NCBI GenBank assembly: GCA_905182905.1 | Contig: CAJJDH010000051.1 | Coordinates: 1-45,875 of the forward strand | DNA length: 45,875 nt | Origin: a marine gamma proteobacterium HTCC2089 | GTDB taxonomy: Bacteria; Pseudomonadota; Gammaproteobacteria; Pseudomonadales; Azotimanducaceae | Direction of reading: 5' to 3' | In this document: positions 17,983 through 25,125 of the stretch, piece after piece | Position numbering within the stretch: the stretch's first letter is position 1 | How the letters are laid out: each line of letters begins with the position of its first letter | The notes under the pieces: model-generated | Database searches by the model: none | What the model saw: the letters and a program-made list of their open reading frames with translations, nothing else | What the model was told of the DNA's origin: nothing | Made by a program: the position numbers and the translations under genes

Positions 17983-18903
17983 CTAGCGCTGTTTGTATCG
18001 CTGATATTCTGCCCAGAGCTTTTCTTTGAGTTCAGGGTCACTCTCTTGAAGCGCAGCTTCTCTTAATTGGCGTGCAATAATGTCGTCGTCCTTAGCGTCT
18101 GGTATGTCATCGGGTAATGTTTCATTGCTTCTTCTGGGCGGTGGTGGATTGTTAGGGATTTGTGTGCTTGCCGGTTGTTTGGCTGCGTCGGCATTTGGGC
18201 CACCTTGTTCGCTACCTTGAGGTAGACTGGTGCTAACGGGTGTAGGGTATTTGTCTGCAGCCTTTTTCAGTGCGCCACGCTCGGCGAGAATTTCGCCGTC
18301 GAAATCTTCTAATGCTCCCTCAAGTTCATTTTCTGCAGCAGATTTTCCATTTTTCGGCCGGTCGCTGGCTGTATCACCGGCACTTGACGCCTGGTCGCTG
18401 CTTGTACCTTCATCGCCTTTTTCATTGCTGGTTTGCCAGTCCTCGCCGGCATTGTCACCAATATCCTCCAACCAACCGGGGTCTTCTCCAGTGCTGGTGG
18501 ATTCTTCTGACCCTGATGATGGATCGCCCGGTGTTCCAGGAGGCGCAGGTAATTCAGACTGCTGACTAGGAGGTGATGGTTGGCCCGGTGCTCCAGCCGG
18601 CGAGGGTATTCCTGGCGGTTGACCAGGCGGGGAGGGTTGACCCGGTATAGATGGCGCGCCAGTGCTAGGCGGTGAAGGCAAGCCAGAAGACGGTGATGGC
18701 GGCGTTGGTAACCCAGAAGATGGTGGGGGGCTGGATGAACTTGGCTTTGATGATGAACTGGGTGGTGGTGAGTTCTGGGGGAACTGACTAATGGGTGCGC
18801 AAGCTTGCAGTAGCGTTGCAACGGCTATGATTTTGGCAACACTACCCAAACTATTCAGCCTGAGTTGGAATGTGTTGATGAGGACGTTAGGTTGTGGGTA
18901 CAT
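17983..18903 (-). CDS. Pro/Ser-rich predicted lipoprotein
   Basis: 306-residue protein. Signal peptide with lipobox LLQAC (lipid cysteine near 35) follows a short basic N-terminus. Residues about 40-125 are Pro/Ser/Gly repeats of the type SSGLPTPPSP and GQPSPPGQPP, which should be an extended spacer crossing the periplasm or peptidoglycan. The remainder is acidic and probably mostly disordered, ending in a helix (REAALQESDPELKEKLWAEYQRYKQR). The start ATG directly abuts the upstream stop (TAGATG). No enzymatic motif is visible. It is likely a flexible outer-membrane tether in the cluster. Confidence 0.72.
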   Translation of the reverse strand: MYPQPNVLINTFQLRLNSLGSVAKIIAVATLLQACAPISQFPQNSPPPSSSSKPSSSSPPPSSGLPTPPSPSSGLPSPPSTGAPSIPGQPSPPGQPPGIPSPAGAPGQPSPPSQQSELPAPPGTPGDPSSGSEESTSTGEDPGWLEDIGDNAGEDWQTSNEKGDEGTSSDQASSAGDTASDRPKNGKSAAENELEGALEDFDGEILAERGALKKAADKYPTPVSTSLPQGSEQGGPNADAAKQPASTQIPNNPPPPRRSNETLPDDIPDAKDDDIIARQLREAALQESDPELKEKLWAEYQRYKQR

Positions 18904-20343
18904 CTATGAATTACCTGTATCGGTAGTTTGTTCTTCTTTGCTTAACTCGGGCTGCTTTTCTGACTGCCTTAGCGCTTTGTTGATGCGCTCACGTTCCTGT
19001 GTTTGTTTTTGTTCTCTTGCCCGGCGGCTTGGAAAGTATTGAAAGCTGTGCACATATCTGTGCTCTGGAGTAATAATCGCTTCACTTTCAACATATGCTG
19101 GTCGGTAAACTGCTCTGCGCATGCTTCTACGTGCTGGAAACTCAATGGCCTTATCCGGATCAAAAGCAATGGTTTTGAGACCACGTATCCTGCCGTTTGG
19201 ATAAACAGAAAACTCTAATGTAATGCTGCCAGTTTCCGCAGGTAACCGGTCTTCGGCCGGTGGAGGTCTTAGGCTGGTGGGTTTAGGTATGTACAACAAC
19301 GTGGGGCTAGTGAAGTCTATTTTTAGCTCTGCCGGATATTCTAGCTGCTGACGATGCACTTCTTTATATAGCGTGTTGGCCTTTTTTTGGCTGCCGAATA
19401 AAAGGTGCCAATCGCCCAGCTCTAGTAATGCTGCGTTTACCAGAGCTTGATCTTGCTGCAAAACTTCAGGGTCCGGGTTTTCATCACTAAAACTTGGCGC
19501 GCTTTGTCGAATCTTGATGACTTTTTGTAGAGCTCGCTCGCCCTCTGGGAAGTTATTTAGGGTGATGTATTCTGTGCCATCATTTAGCGTTCGAGTATTG
19601 TCGGGTTTTTGTAAAAACGCTCGGCTGCGATCATCTTGCGAGTAGTAAGGCGGGAAACGCTCCATTCGGTAGGATTTAGCGGTACCTTCTAGAAAGGGGA
19701 TGGCCTTGGTAGATGTGCCTAAGGCATTCTCTTGTAATAATTCATACCCTTGTCTGTAACGAGTGCGCGCAGGGAGAAAGTTGTAGGACTCTAGGTAAAA
19801 GTCGCCGAGGCGCAATAGGCCTGCGAGAATATCCGTTCGAGTAGATTCATTGGCCAGAATTTGAAATGCATATTCTTCGCGTTGTTGAGCGTTGCGATAG
19901 TCGTTCATTGCGGCATATGCGTTGGCCTGTTGATATACCAAAGCAACTTGATTGGCGTCAAATAGTCCGTAATTGATCCGAGTGAGGTGAATTGCGCGAT
20001 CAAAGGTTTCAATTGCTTGCATATAATCTTCTATAGCTAACTGCGCCTTGCCCAGAATTCGTAGGGGTTCTATTAACTCAGTGGCATAGCGACCTTTGTT
20101 GGCCTCAATGTCTAAGATGATCTGTTCCACGGCGGCGGCGGCTTCTCGAGCTTCAGATTGTGTGATTTGGCTGTTTAGAAATTGATAGGCAGTTGCTGCT
20201 TCGACCTGGGGTGAGCTCTCCGCAGCTTTTGCCATGTAGGGCGTTAGTAATAAAGCCGAAATTATGCTCACTGCAAAGAGTTTGGGCGTTCTTAGATTTT
20301 TTCTTCTGGTTTTTCCGCAGTTTAGGGATAAAGGTTTAGTCAT
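18904..20343 (-). CDS. Exported TPR protein with TonB C-terminal domain, first gene of the cluster
   Basis: About 479 residues from the ATG at 20343. It has an exported N-terminus (KLFAVSIISALLLTPYMAKAAES), helical TPR repeats (about 50-200, with repeated ALVYQQANAYAAMNDYRNAQ-type units) and a TonB-type C-terminal domain (about 375-450: SITLEFSVYPNGRIRGLKTIAF, then SMRRAVYRPAYVE). Unlike true TonB it lacks a retained N-terminal anchor with a Pro-rich spacer, so it probably ends up free in the periplasm or at the outer membrane. In-frame ATGs at 20442 and 20439, or a TTG at 20454, would add up to 37 residues; signal-peptide position favours 20343 although the ribosome binding site is poor. Confidence 0.78.
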   Translation of the reverse strand: MTKPLSLNCGKTRRKNLRTPKLFAVSIISALLLTPYMAKAAESSPQVEAATAYQFLNSQITQSEAREAAAAVEQIILDIEANKGRYATELIEPLRILGKAQLAIEDYMQAIETFDRAIHLTRINYGLFDANQVALVYQQANAYAAMNDYRNAQQREEYAFQILANESTRTDILAGLLRLGDFYLESYNFLPARTRYRQGYELLQENALGTSTKAIPFLEGTAKSYRMERFPPYYSQDDRSRAFLQKPDNTRTLNDGTEYITLNNFPEGERALQKVIKIRQSAPSFSDENPDPEVLQQDQALVNAALLELGDWHLLFGSQKKANTLYKEVHRQQLEYPAELKIDFTSPTLLYIPKPTSLRPPPAEDRLPAETGSITLEFSVYPNGRIRGLKTIAFDPDKAIEFPARRSMRRAVYRPAYVESEAIITPEHRYVHSFQYFPSRRAREQKQTQERERINKALRQSEKQPELSKEEQTTDTGNS

Positions 20344-20506
20344 TGAGGGGTTTTTGCTCGCGCGAGTAATAAGTTGGCCTGTCGTAACATGCCTATTAGC
20401 CGGATAAATTTTGTGTTTTTTGGCTTTCCCAAAATTCGACATCATTGTTCTCAATTTTTACTAGCAGTCATTTATTTAGTTTGCTGTGTTATACAGCTGG
20501 GTCCCT

Positions 20507-20680
20507 CTACTTATTTTCTTTATGGCTCTTTGATCTGTTGTTGATTTCTTTTTTTACTTTGTTCTTTCTTTCTTTCTTTCTTTCTTTCCTGTCTTTCCTG
20601 TCTTTCCTGTCTTTCCTGTCTTTTCTGTCTTTCCTTCTTTCCTTTATCTTCTTCTCCTTTGCCTTTTCTGCTTTTGCCAT
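20507..20680 (-). CDS. Questionable 57-residue Lys/Arg-rich protein made of KDR repeats
   Basis: Minus-strand ORF starting MAKAEKAKEKKIKERR and continuing as five KDR triplets, then KERKKERKNK. The triplets come from the 9-bp tandem repeat at this place. A GGAA lies 8 bases before the ATG. A start 66 bases further upstream is also open. It runs toward the cluster's first gene and could be a leader peptide or a nucleic-acid-binding small protein, but any purine-rich repeat read this way would give Lys/Arg/Glu. Low confidence that it is a gene. Confidence 0.25.
   Translation of the reverse strand: MAKAEKAKEKKIKERRKDRKDRKDRKDRKDRKERKKERKNKVKKEINNRSKSHKENK
20564..20628. repeat. CTTT microsatellite followed by 9-bp tandem repeat
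   Basis: On the plus strand a run of CTTT-type units (about 20564-20587) passes into four perfect copies of CTTTCCTGT (20584-20592, 20593-20601, 20602-20610, 20611-20619) and one copy with a single change (20620-20628). The tract is asymmetric, all pyrimidine except for the G of each 9-mer, and is a likely site for copy-number change by slippage. Confidence 0.9.
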
Positions 20681-20761
20681 TTTCAGTTTCCGGCTATTGA
20701 AGGTTATCGTACTTCGCGTAGATCGCTGTCTACTCAAAATGTTCACTTGAGTGTGTGATGG

Positions 20762-20794
20762 CCCATGAGGCCTGTCAAGGGCCTTCAGGATGGG
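20762..20794. other. Imperfect stem-loop upstream of the tusA-like gene
   Basis: CCCAT (20762-20766) pairs with ATGGG (20790-20794), and AGGCC (20768-20772) pairs with GGCCT (20780-20784) around a 7-base loop. There is no T-run on either side, so it is not a standard terminator. It could be an mRNA-leader hairpin or protein site. Confidence 0.35.
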
Positions 20795-20910
20795 TGGTGC
20801 AAACTATACAATTATTGACCTTACTGTGATTTCGGCGCTATCTCGCATACCATAGATTTTCTTAGTTTGTTTGCTCTCTACACTATTTGGCTTGTCCTTT
20901 TGGAGGGGTT

Positions 20911-21159
20911 TTGGATTTCGATGAAGTGTTAGATACGTCTGGCCTAGTATGCCCTGAACCACTGATGCTGGTGCGCAATGCTGTGCGTAAATTGGCTGCA
21001 AATGCGGTTTTACGTATTACCGCAACTGATCCAACCACTGAGCGCGATTTCCAACATTTTTGCCAGTTTATGGGGCATACCTTGGAGAACAGTGAGAGCG
21101 ACATAGGTGATAATGGGCAGGTGGTGTTTTCTTATTGGATTAGGAAAAAGGCCGCTTAA
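20911..21159 (+). CDS. tusA: TusA-family sulfur carrier protein
   Basis: 82-residue protein of the TusA/YeeD/SirA family, which relays persulfide sulfur in the cytosol, for example toward tRNA 2-thiouridine. The active-site motif CPEP is present with C14, followed by the helix LMLVRNAVRKL and the FQHFCQFMGHTL segment typical of the family. The start is read as TTG at 20911, since GGAGG lies 4-5 bases before it and gives the family's normal length of about 81. An upstream TTG at 20887 would add 8 residues and has no such site. It leads a plus-strand run with epmC. The symbol is by family and not by proven function. Confidence 0.85.
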   Translation: MDFDEVLDTSGLVCPEPLMLVRNAVRKLAANAVLRITATDPTTERDFQHFCQFMGHTLENSESDIGDNGQVVFSYWIRKKAA

Positions 21160-21186
21160 GATGGTGTGTGACTTTGTGGCCCGGGA

Positions 21187-21735
21187 ATGTTTATAAACAA
21201 AATGCATGGTGCAAATTTCGCTTTATCAAAGGAGCCGAGTGCCGACGCTATTGTTGGGATTTTCAATCAGTGTTTTGGTCAAACCTATAACGTAGAGATT
21301 AGTGGCGGCGCAGATGAGCCGTTGTATACGCCGGCAACGCCCACGAAGGCCGCCCAGCTTATTTTTCGTGAAAACTTTCCTGCCTCTGCACTGCACGAAG
21401 CTGCGCATTGGTGTATTGCAGGGGAGCTGCGCCGTAATAGCACTGACTTTGCTCTAACTTATATAGCCGCTCCACGCTCTGAAACAGAGCAGGAGCAATT
21501 TTTAGCCGCCGAGGTGCGCACGCAATCGTTGGAGTCGATTTTTGCAGCAGCGGCCAACGTAACCTTTAACCCCAGCGCAGATAATTTGGATTGTGACGTT
21601 AGCGACTTTGTCGAAGCGATTGCCGAATATAATGCGAAAACCTTAATCTGGTTGAATTCTAAAGCAGGGAGTCGGGCAATGCAGTTTCGTGAGGCTTTGA
21701 TCACTCTTACAGAATATGGACGGGTGGATGGATAG
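21187..21735 (+). CDS. epmC: EpmC, elongation factor P hydroxylase
   Basis: EpmC (YfcM) hydroxylates the beta-lysylated lysine of elongation factor P, the last step after EpmA and EpmB. The 182-residue product matches the family closely: DDEP-like ADEPLYTPA, then FPASALHEAAHWCIAGELRR with the metal-binding HExxH at 70-74, then SDNLDCDV. Presence implies that EpmA, EpmB and a lysine-type EF-P are elsewhere in the genome. The start at 21187 is used; an ATG five codons later is possible. The end overlaps the following oxidoreductase gene. Confidence 0.92.
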   Translation: MFINKMHGANFALSKEPSADAIVGIFNQCFGQTYNVEISGGADEPLYTPATPTKAAQLIFRENFPASALHEAAHWCIAGELRRNSTDFALTYIAAPRSETEQEQFLAAEVRTQSLESIFAAAANVTFNPSADNLDCDVSDFVEAIAEYNAKTLIWLNSKAGSRAMQFREALITLTEYGRVDG

Positions 21736-22819
21736 CGTAGAATGTATTGTCATCGGTGCCGGAGCAGTGGGCTTGGCGGTTGCTGCTCGTTTAGCTCAAG
21801 CGGGTCGAGAGGTGATTGTACTCGAGCAGCACGACGTGATCGGCAGCGAGACTAGTTCGCGGAACTCTGAGGTCATTCATGCTGGAATTTACTACCCGGA
21901 AAATAGTCTCAAAGCAGCACTTTGCGTGGGCGGCAAAGAAATGCTTTACGAGCACTGTCAGCAGTATGCGGTGCCGCATAAACAATGCGGAAAGGTTATT
22001 GTGGCCGCCCATGAATCACAGCGCGACATAGTTTCGGGATATCAAAGCCAAGCTCAGCGTAACGGAGTTCACGATCTCTATTGGATTAGCCAGGCAGAAC
22101 TCAAAGAGTTAGAGCCTGAGGTTGTTGGGGTAGGTGGTGTAGTTTCTCCTTCAACTGGGATTATTGATTCGCACGCTTACATGGTTAGCTTGCAGGGTGT
22201 TTTAGAAAAGTACGGTGGCATGGTGGCCTTAAATACTAAAGTGCTCAGTATCGAGGCGGGACTCAAAAGTTCCGGTCAGAGGAGTATTGTACGTACTGTA
22301 GATTTAGATTTATCAGCGCAGTGGGTGATTAACTGTGCAGGACTATCGGCACCAGTGCTCTCGATAGATACTCCGGGCGGACCCACAGCTTACTATGCTA
22401 AAGGACACTACTACTCCTATTCCGGCGCCCAACCATTCTCGCGGCTTGTTTATCCTACGGCGGAAGCTGGCGGATTGGGTGTGCATGTGACGTTGGACTT
22501 GGCCGGGCAAGTAAAGTTTGGTCCAGATGTGCGCTGGATAGATAATGCAGACTATAGTTTTGATGAATCTCATAAGCAGGATTTTGTTGCCGCCATTAAA
22601 GCCTATTTTCCAAACCTCGACTCTGAACGTTTGCACCCTAGCTATACTGGGATTCGACCCAAAATATCTGGCCCTGGCGAACCAGCGGCTGATTTTGTTT
22701 TGCATAGCCCTGACCAGCATGGTGTTGTCGGGCGAATTAACTTACTCGGTATAGAGTCTCCGGGCTTGACGGCATCACTGGCAATTGCTGAGCAAGTTGA
22801 ATTGCTGGTGGGTGGCTAA
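21728..22819 (+). CDS. FAD-dependent oxidoreductase, L-2-hydroxyglutarate oxidase-like
   Basis: 363-residue DAO-family flavoenzyme. The N-terminal Rossmann motif IVIGAGAVGLAVAARLAQAG and the next acidic residue in VIVLEQHD bind FAD. SSRNSEVIHAGIYYP is the signature seen in LhgO-type L-2-hydroxyglutarate oxidases and related glycerol-3-phosphate dehydrogenase-like enzymes, and the C-terminus has YTGIRPKISGPGEP. The likely reaction is oxidation of an L-2-hydroxy acid, but substrate is not proven. Two starts are possible, 21716 and 21728. The second is chosen as the ATG overlaps the epmC stop (ATGGATAG) and places the FAD motif near the N-terminus. Confidence 0.85.
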   Translation: MDSVECIVIGAGAVGLAVAARLAQAGREVIVLEQHDVIGSETSSRNSEVIHAGIYYPENSLKAALCVGGKEMLYEHCQQYAVPHKQCGKVIVAAHESQRDIVSGYQSQAQRNGVHDLYWISQAELKELEPEVVGVGGVVSPSTGIIDSHAYMVSLQGVLEKYGGMVALNTKVLSIEAGLKSSGQRSIVRTVDLDLSAQWVINCAGLSAPVLSIDTPGGPTAYYAKGHYYSYSGAQPFSRLVYPTAEAGGLGVHVTLDLAGQVKFGPDVRWIDNADYSFDESHKQDFVAAIKAYFPNLDSERLHPSYTGIRPKISGPGEPAADFVLHSPDQHGVVGRINLLGIESPGLTASLAIAEQVELLVGG

Positions 22820-22823
22820 GCAG

Positions 22824-24011
22824 ATGAGGCAAACTTCATTACGACTGGGGCTGCTGTTAAATCCTATGGCTGGGATAGGTGGCGCTGTCGGTCTCAAGGG
22901 TAGTGATGGGCCTGAGATTCAGGCCTTAGCAAAGCAGCGTTTAGGTCAGCCTCAAGCGGCGCAGCGCACGCAGATTTTTCTTCAGCAGATGAAAACCTTG
23001 TTAGGGCCCCAGATTGAAAATATTCAATGGCTCACTTGGGCTGACGATATGGGCGCAGATGTCCTAATGAACGAGGGGCTTGCTGCGCTAGTACTTGGGC
23101 ACGGTACCGTTCCTAGTTGCGGTGAAGACAGTCAAGTTGCGGCGAAGACGATATCTGCGGAAGGCGTTGATTTGCTGATATTTGCCGGTGGCGACGGTAC
23201 TGCTCGTGATGTGCTGCTTGGCGTCGATGAACAGACCACTGTTCTAGGTTTGCCAGCTGGTGTGAAAATGCACAGCGGGGTGTTTGCCATAAGTCCTGCC
23301 GCTGGCGCAGAGGTGGTTGCGTCGCTTGTGGTCGGCGGTTTGGTCGGGCGTATGGCGCGAGAAGTGAGAGACTATATTCCCATCGAACAAGCCAGCGAGG
23401 AAGACTCTGGTCGTGTTAAGCGCGCTGTAGGTACCCAACACTTTGGTGACTTATGGGTTCCCGAGTCGTCTGGCTTTCTGCAGCAAACTAAAGTTGGGGG
23501 CATGGAAGACGAAGCGTTGGCGGTGGCTGAAATCACCAATTACATACTCGACGAGTTTGCCGCTAGCAGTGATCGCGCCTATATATTTGGCCCCGGCAGC
23601 ACTTGTTTATCTATTAAGCAGGCTTATGGCATTGATGGCACATTGTTGGGCTGTGATGCTTTGCTCCCAGACGGCAGCATTTTGCAGGATCTTACTGCTA
23701 CACAGTTACTCGCCTTGGGCAAAGAACAGAATTTGCATTTGGTGATGAGTTTTACGCGCAATCAAGGTTTTTTGTTTGGGCGAGGCAATCAGCAGATAGC
23801 GGCAGAACTAATATGTCAGTTGCGCCTGCCTGAAGACCTTACGATTGTCGGGTCACGGACAAAGCTGGCCAGTTTGGATGGTCGCCCGCTTTTAGTCGAT
23901 ACCGGGGATATGGATGTAGATCAACAGCTCTCCCGAGTATATCCGATACTCACTGGCTACGATGAATTCCTTCTCTACCGGTTAGCGCGAAACTTTATCC
24001 ACGTCGACTAA
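22824..24011 (+). CDS. ATP-NAD kinase family protein
   Basis: 395-residue member of the NadK/AcoX superfamily. It shows an N-terminal GLLLNPMAGIGG motif, the kinase signature FAGGDGTARDV (the GGDGT of NAD kinases), and later YIFGPGSTC and GCDALLPDGS segments typical of the AcoX-like branch. That branch is longer than classical NadK and its substrate is not settled, so NAD phosphorylation is only a family-level guess. The ATG at 22824 follows the oxidoreductase stop by 4 bases and begins MRQTSLRLG; an ORF start 39 bases earlier lies inside that gene. Probably the last gene of this operon, as a 415-base gap follows. Confidence 0.82.
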   Translation: MRQTSLRLGLLLNPMAGIGGAVGLKGSDGPEIQALAKQRLGQPQAAQRTQIFLQQMKTLLGPQIENIQWLTWADDMGADVLMNEGLAALVLGHGTVPSCGEDSQVAAKTISAEGVDLLIFAGGDGTARDVLLGVDEQTTVLGLPAGVKMHSGVFAISPAAGAEVVASLVVGGLVGRMAREVRDYIPIEQASEEDSGRVKRAVGTQHFGDLWVPESSGFLQQTKVGGMEDEALAVAEITNYILDEFAASSDRAYIFGPGSTCLSIKQAYGIDGTLLGCDALLPDGSILQDLTATQLLALGKEQNLHLVMSFTRNQGFLFGRGNQQIAAELICQLRLPEDLTIVGSRTKLASLDGRPLLVDTGDMDVDQQLSRVYPILTGYDEFLLYRLARNFIHVD

Positions 24012-24426
24012 GTGGTTGATTCTTCGCCGACAAAGCCGAGAAATCGGCATAAATAGTAATTCTTATAGTGACGATTCTCTATGCAGTAGTTGCAGCTATA
24101 TCGAGTGCTTGTAAGTTAGTCCCTCTAGCAAATTTGAAAATAAATATTCTCGTGAGATTATTGCTTTTAGTAATTAGCTTGACGACTATTTTTTAGCGCA
24201 CAAGGCAGGTTTAGGTCCATATATGAGAACTATATGTTAATTTGATGTTTATAGGCCTGAGAGCACTATGTACACCTTGTATCATTTAGGTGTTTACAAG
24301 TTGCCAGTAGAAAATTTACTTTGTTAAGTAAGAAAAATTGTTTGGGGTTAAAGATTTTGAGAGAATCTTTTTAGGTCCAAATATATAAACAGAACAGTAA
24401 TAAAAAAATTCGAACAGGATTAAACA
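24012..24426. promoter_or_regulatory. Long AT-rich leader region upstream of mvaT
   Basis: No gene is seen here. The region is distinctly AT-rich. It contains a direct repeat TTTAGGTCCA followed by ATAT-type sequence at 24210-24224 and again at 24370-24385, about 160 bases apart, and two interleaved inverted repeats: ACACCT/AGGTGT (24272-24277 and 24288-24293) and CTTGTA/TACAAG (24276-24281 and 24295-24300). H-NS-type genes are often autoregulated from AT-rich upstream DNA, so this is a likely control region. I could not assign -10/-35 boxes with confidence. Confidence 0.5.
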
Positions 24427-24801
24427 ATGAAGTCAATCAACAAAAAAGCTGAGTTAGAAGCCAAGTTAAAAAAATTACAAAGCGACTTAGTGAATTTGGA
24501 AAAAAGCGCGTCCTTTAAAAAAGAACAAGCACTTGTTAGGGGCGTAGAAAAGTTACTTGCTCAGCATGGAAAAACCAAAGCTGAACTTATTAGCTTTTTA
24601 AGTGATGGTGCCGCACCAAGCAAAAAGAAATCCGTCGTTAAGAAAAATGGTCAACGTAAACAACGCAAACTGAAAGTTTACAAAAACCCTAAAACCGGTG
24701 AGGTTGTTGAGACAAGGGGCGGTAACCACAGAATTCTTAAAGCATGGAAAGCGAAATATAAGATGCAAAGTGTAGAAGGTTGGATTATTGAAGAAAAGTA
24801 A
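24427..24801 (+). CDS. mvaT: MvaT-family H-NS-like xenogeneic silencer
   Basis: 124-residue nucleoid protein of the MvaT family, which coats AT-rich DNA and silences horizontally acquired genes. The N-terminal half (about 1-60) is a coiled-coil oligomerisation region. A Lys/Arg-rich linker (65-83) follows. The C-terminal DNA-binding region contains KNPKTGEVVETRGGNH and then LKAWKAKY, nearly the MvaT consensus, including the RGGN AT-pincer (R97 to N100). AGGA about 8 bases upstream supports the ATG. It is monocistronic, with a long AT-rich region before it and a large hairpin after it. Confidence 0.92.
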   Translation: MKSINKKAELEAKLKKLQSDLVNLEKSASFKKEQALVRGVEKLLAQHGKTKAELISFLSDGAAPSKKKSVVKKNGQRKQRKLKVYKNPKTGEVVETRGGNHRILKAWKAKYKMQSVEGWIIEEK

Positions 24802-25125
24802 GGTGTGAGGTTGTTGTTGCTGCACTTATTAGCGGTGCGGTTACTTATCGTTTTATTTCACCGACTCTGCATGGTTTTGACGCGTCAGGTTTAGTGCCTT
24901 TCGCGTAGATTCGATTCCCCATTCTCTAATAACGTTACAGATGTTAGGAGCGATTGGGGAGTCTAATGGCAGTCAAATATCTATAATAGAGCAGGTTGCA
25001 CGAAACAAAAATTATCCAGATTCGCCATGTCATTTTTTTTGTGTTGTGCGAGGCTAATTTTAGTCAAGCTATTGGGGTTAGCCAATTTTCCTCAACATTG
25101 CTAATACTTCTTCGGCGTTGGAATT
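24802..25125. other. Intergenic region between mvaT and alaA, with a large hairpin
   Basis: The genes are convergent, so terminators are expected here. The main structure is a long imperfect hairpin at 24913-24963, described separately. The rest has no convincing ORF or promoter. There are T-rich stretches near 25028-25038 but no stem beside them. Confidence 0.5.
24913..24963. other. Long imperfect hairpin downstream of mvaT
   Basis: The outer arms GATTCCCCA (24913-24921) and TGGGGAGTC (24955-24963) pair over 9 positions with one G-T. Inside, CTCTAA (24924-24929) pairs with TTAGGAG (24944-24950) with one bulge. There is no T-run after it, so a classical terminator is doubtful; it may be a processing or mRNA-stabilising structure. 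Confidence 0.45.

Larger units (their letters stand above)
20455..20910. other. Intergenic region between the cluster and the tusA-like gene
   Basis: This gap separates two divergent transcription units. It contains a pyrimidine-rich (plus strand) repeat block at 20564-20628, an imperfect stem-loop at 20762-20794 and a possible tusA-like promoter: TTGACC at 20815-20820 with TATCTC at 20839-20844. A Lys/Arg-rich minus-strand ORF (20507-20680) spans the repeat. The plus-strand reading of the same block (Phe/Leu/Ser repeats) looks like a by-product of the repeat and not a gene. Confidence 0.5.

Noticed and set aside
18309-18821. 170-residue His/Pro-rich minus-strand ORF inside the Pro/Ser lipoprotein gene
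   Set aside because: It is a shifted reading of the repetitive Pro/Ser codons in the real gene.
6937-20343. Defence-system reading (Zorya-like) of the cluster
   Set aside because: Only the MotA-type channel is shared. No nuclease, helicase or other effector gene typical of Zorya is present, and the envelope lipoproteins point to a different role.
20445-20750. 101-residue plus-strand ORF rich in Phe, Leu and Ser
   Set aside because: It is the antisense reading of the polypyrimidine repeat and has no signal of a real protein; the hydrophobicity comes from TTT/CTT codons.
24900-24925. TTCGATTCCCC resembling a tRNA T-arm
   Set aside because: The surrounding bases cannot form a T-stem or a cloverleaf; the arm is better explained by the hairpin at 24913-24963.
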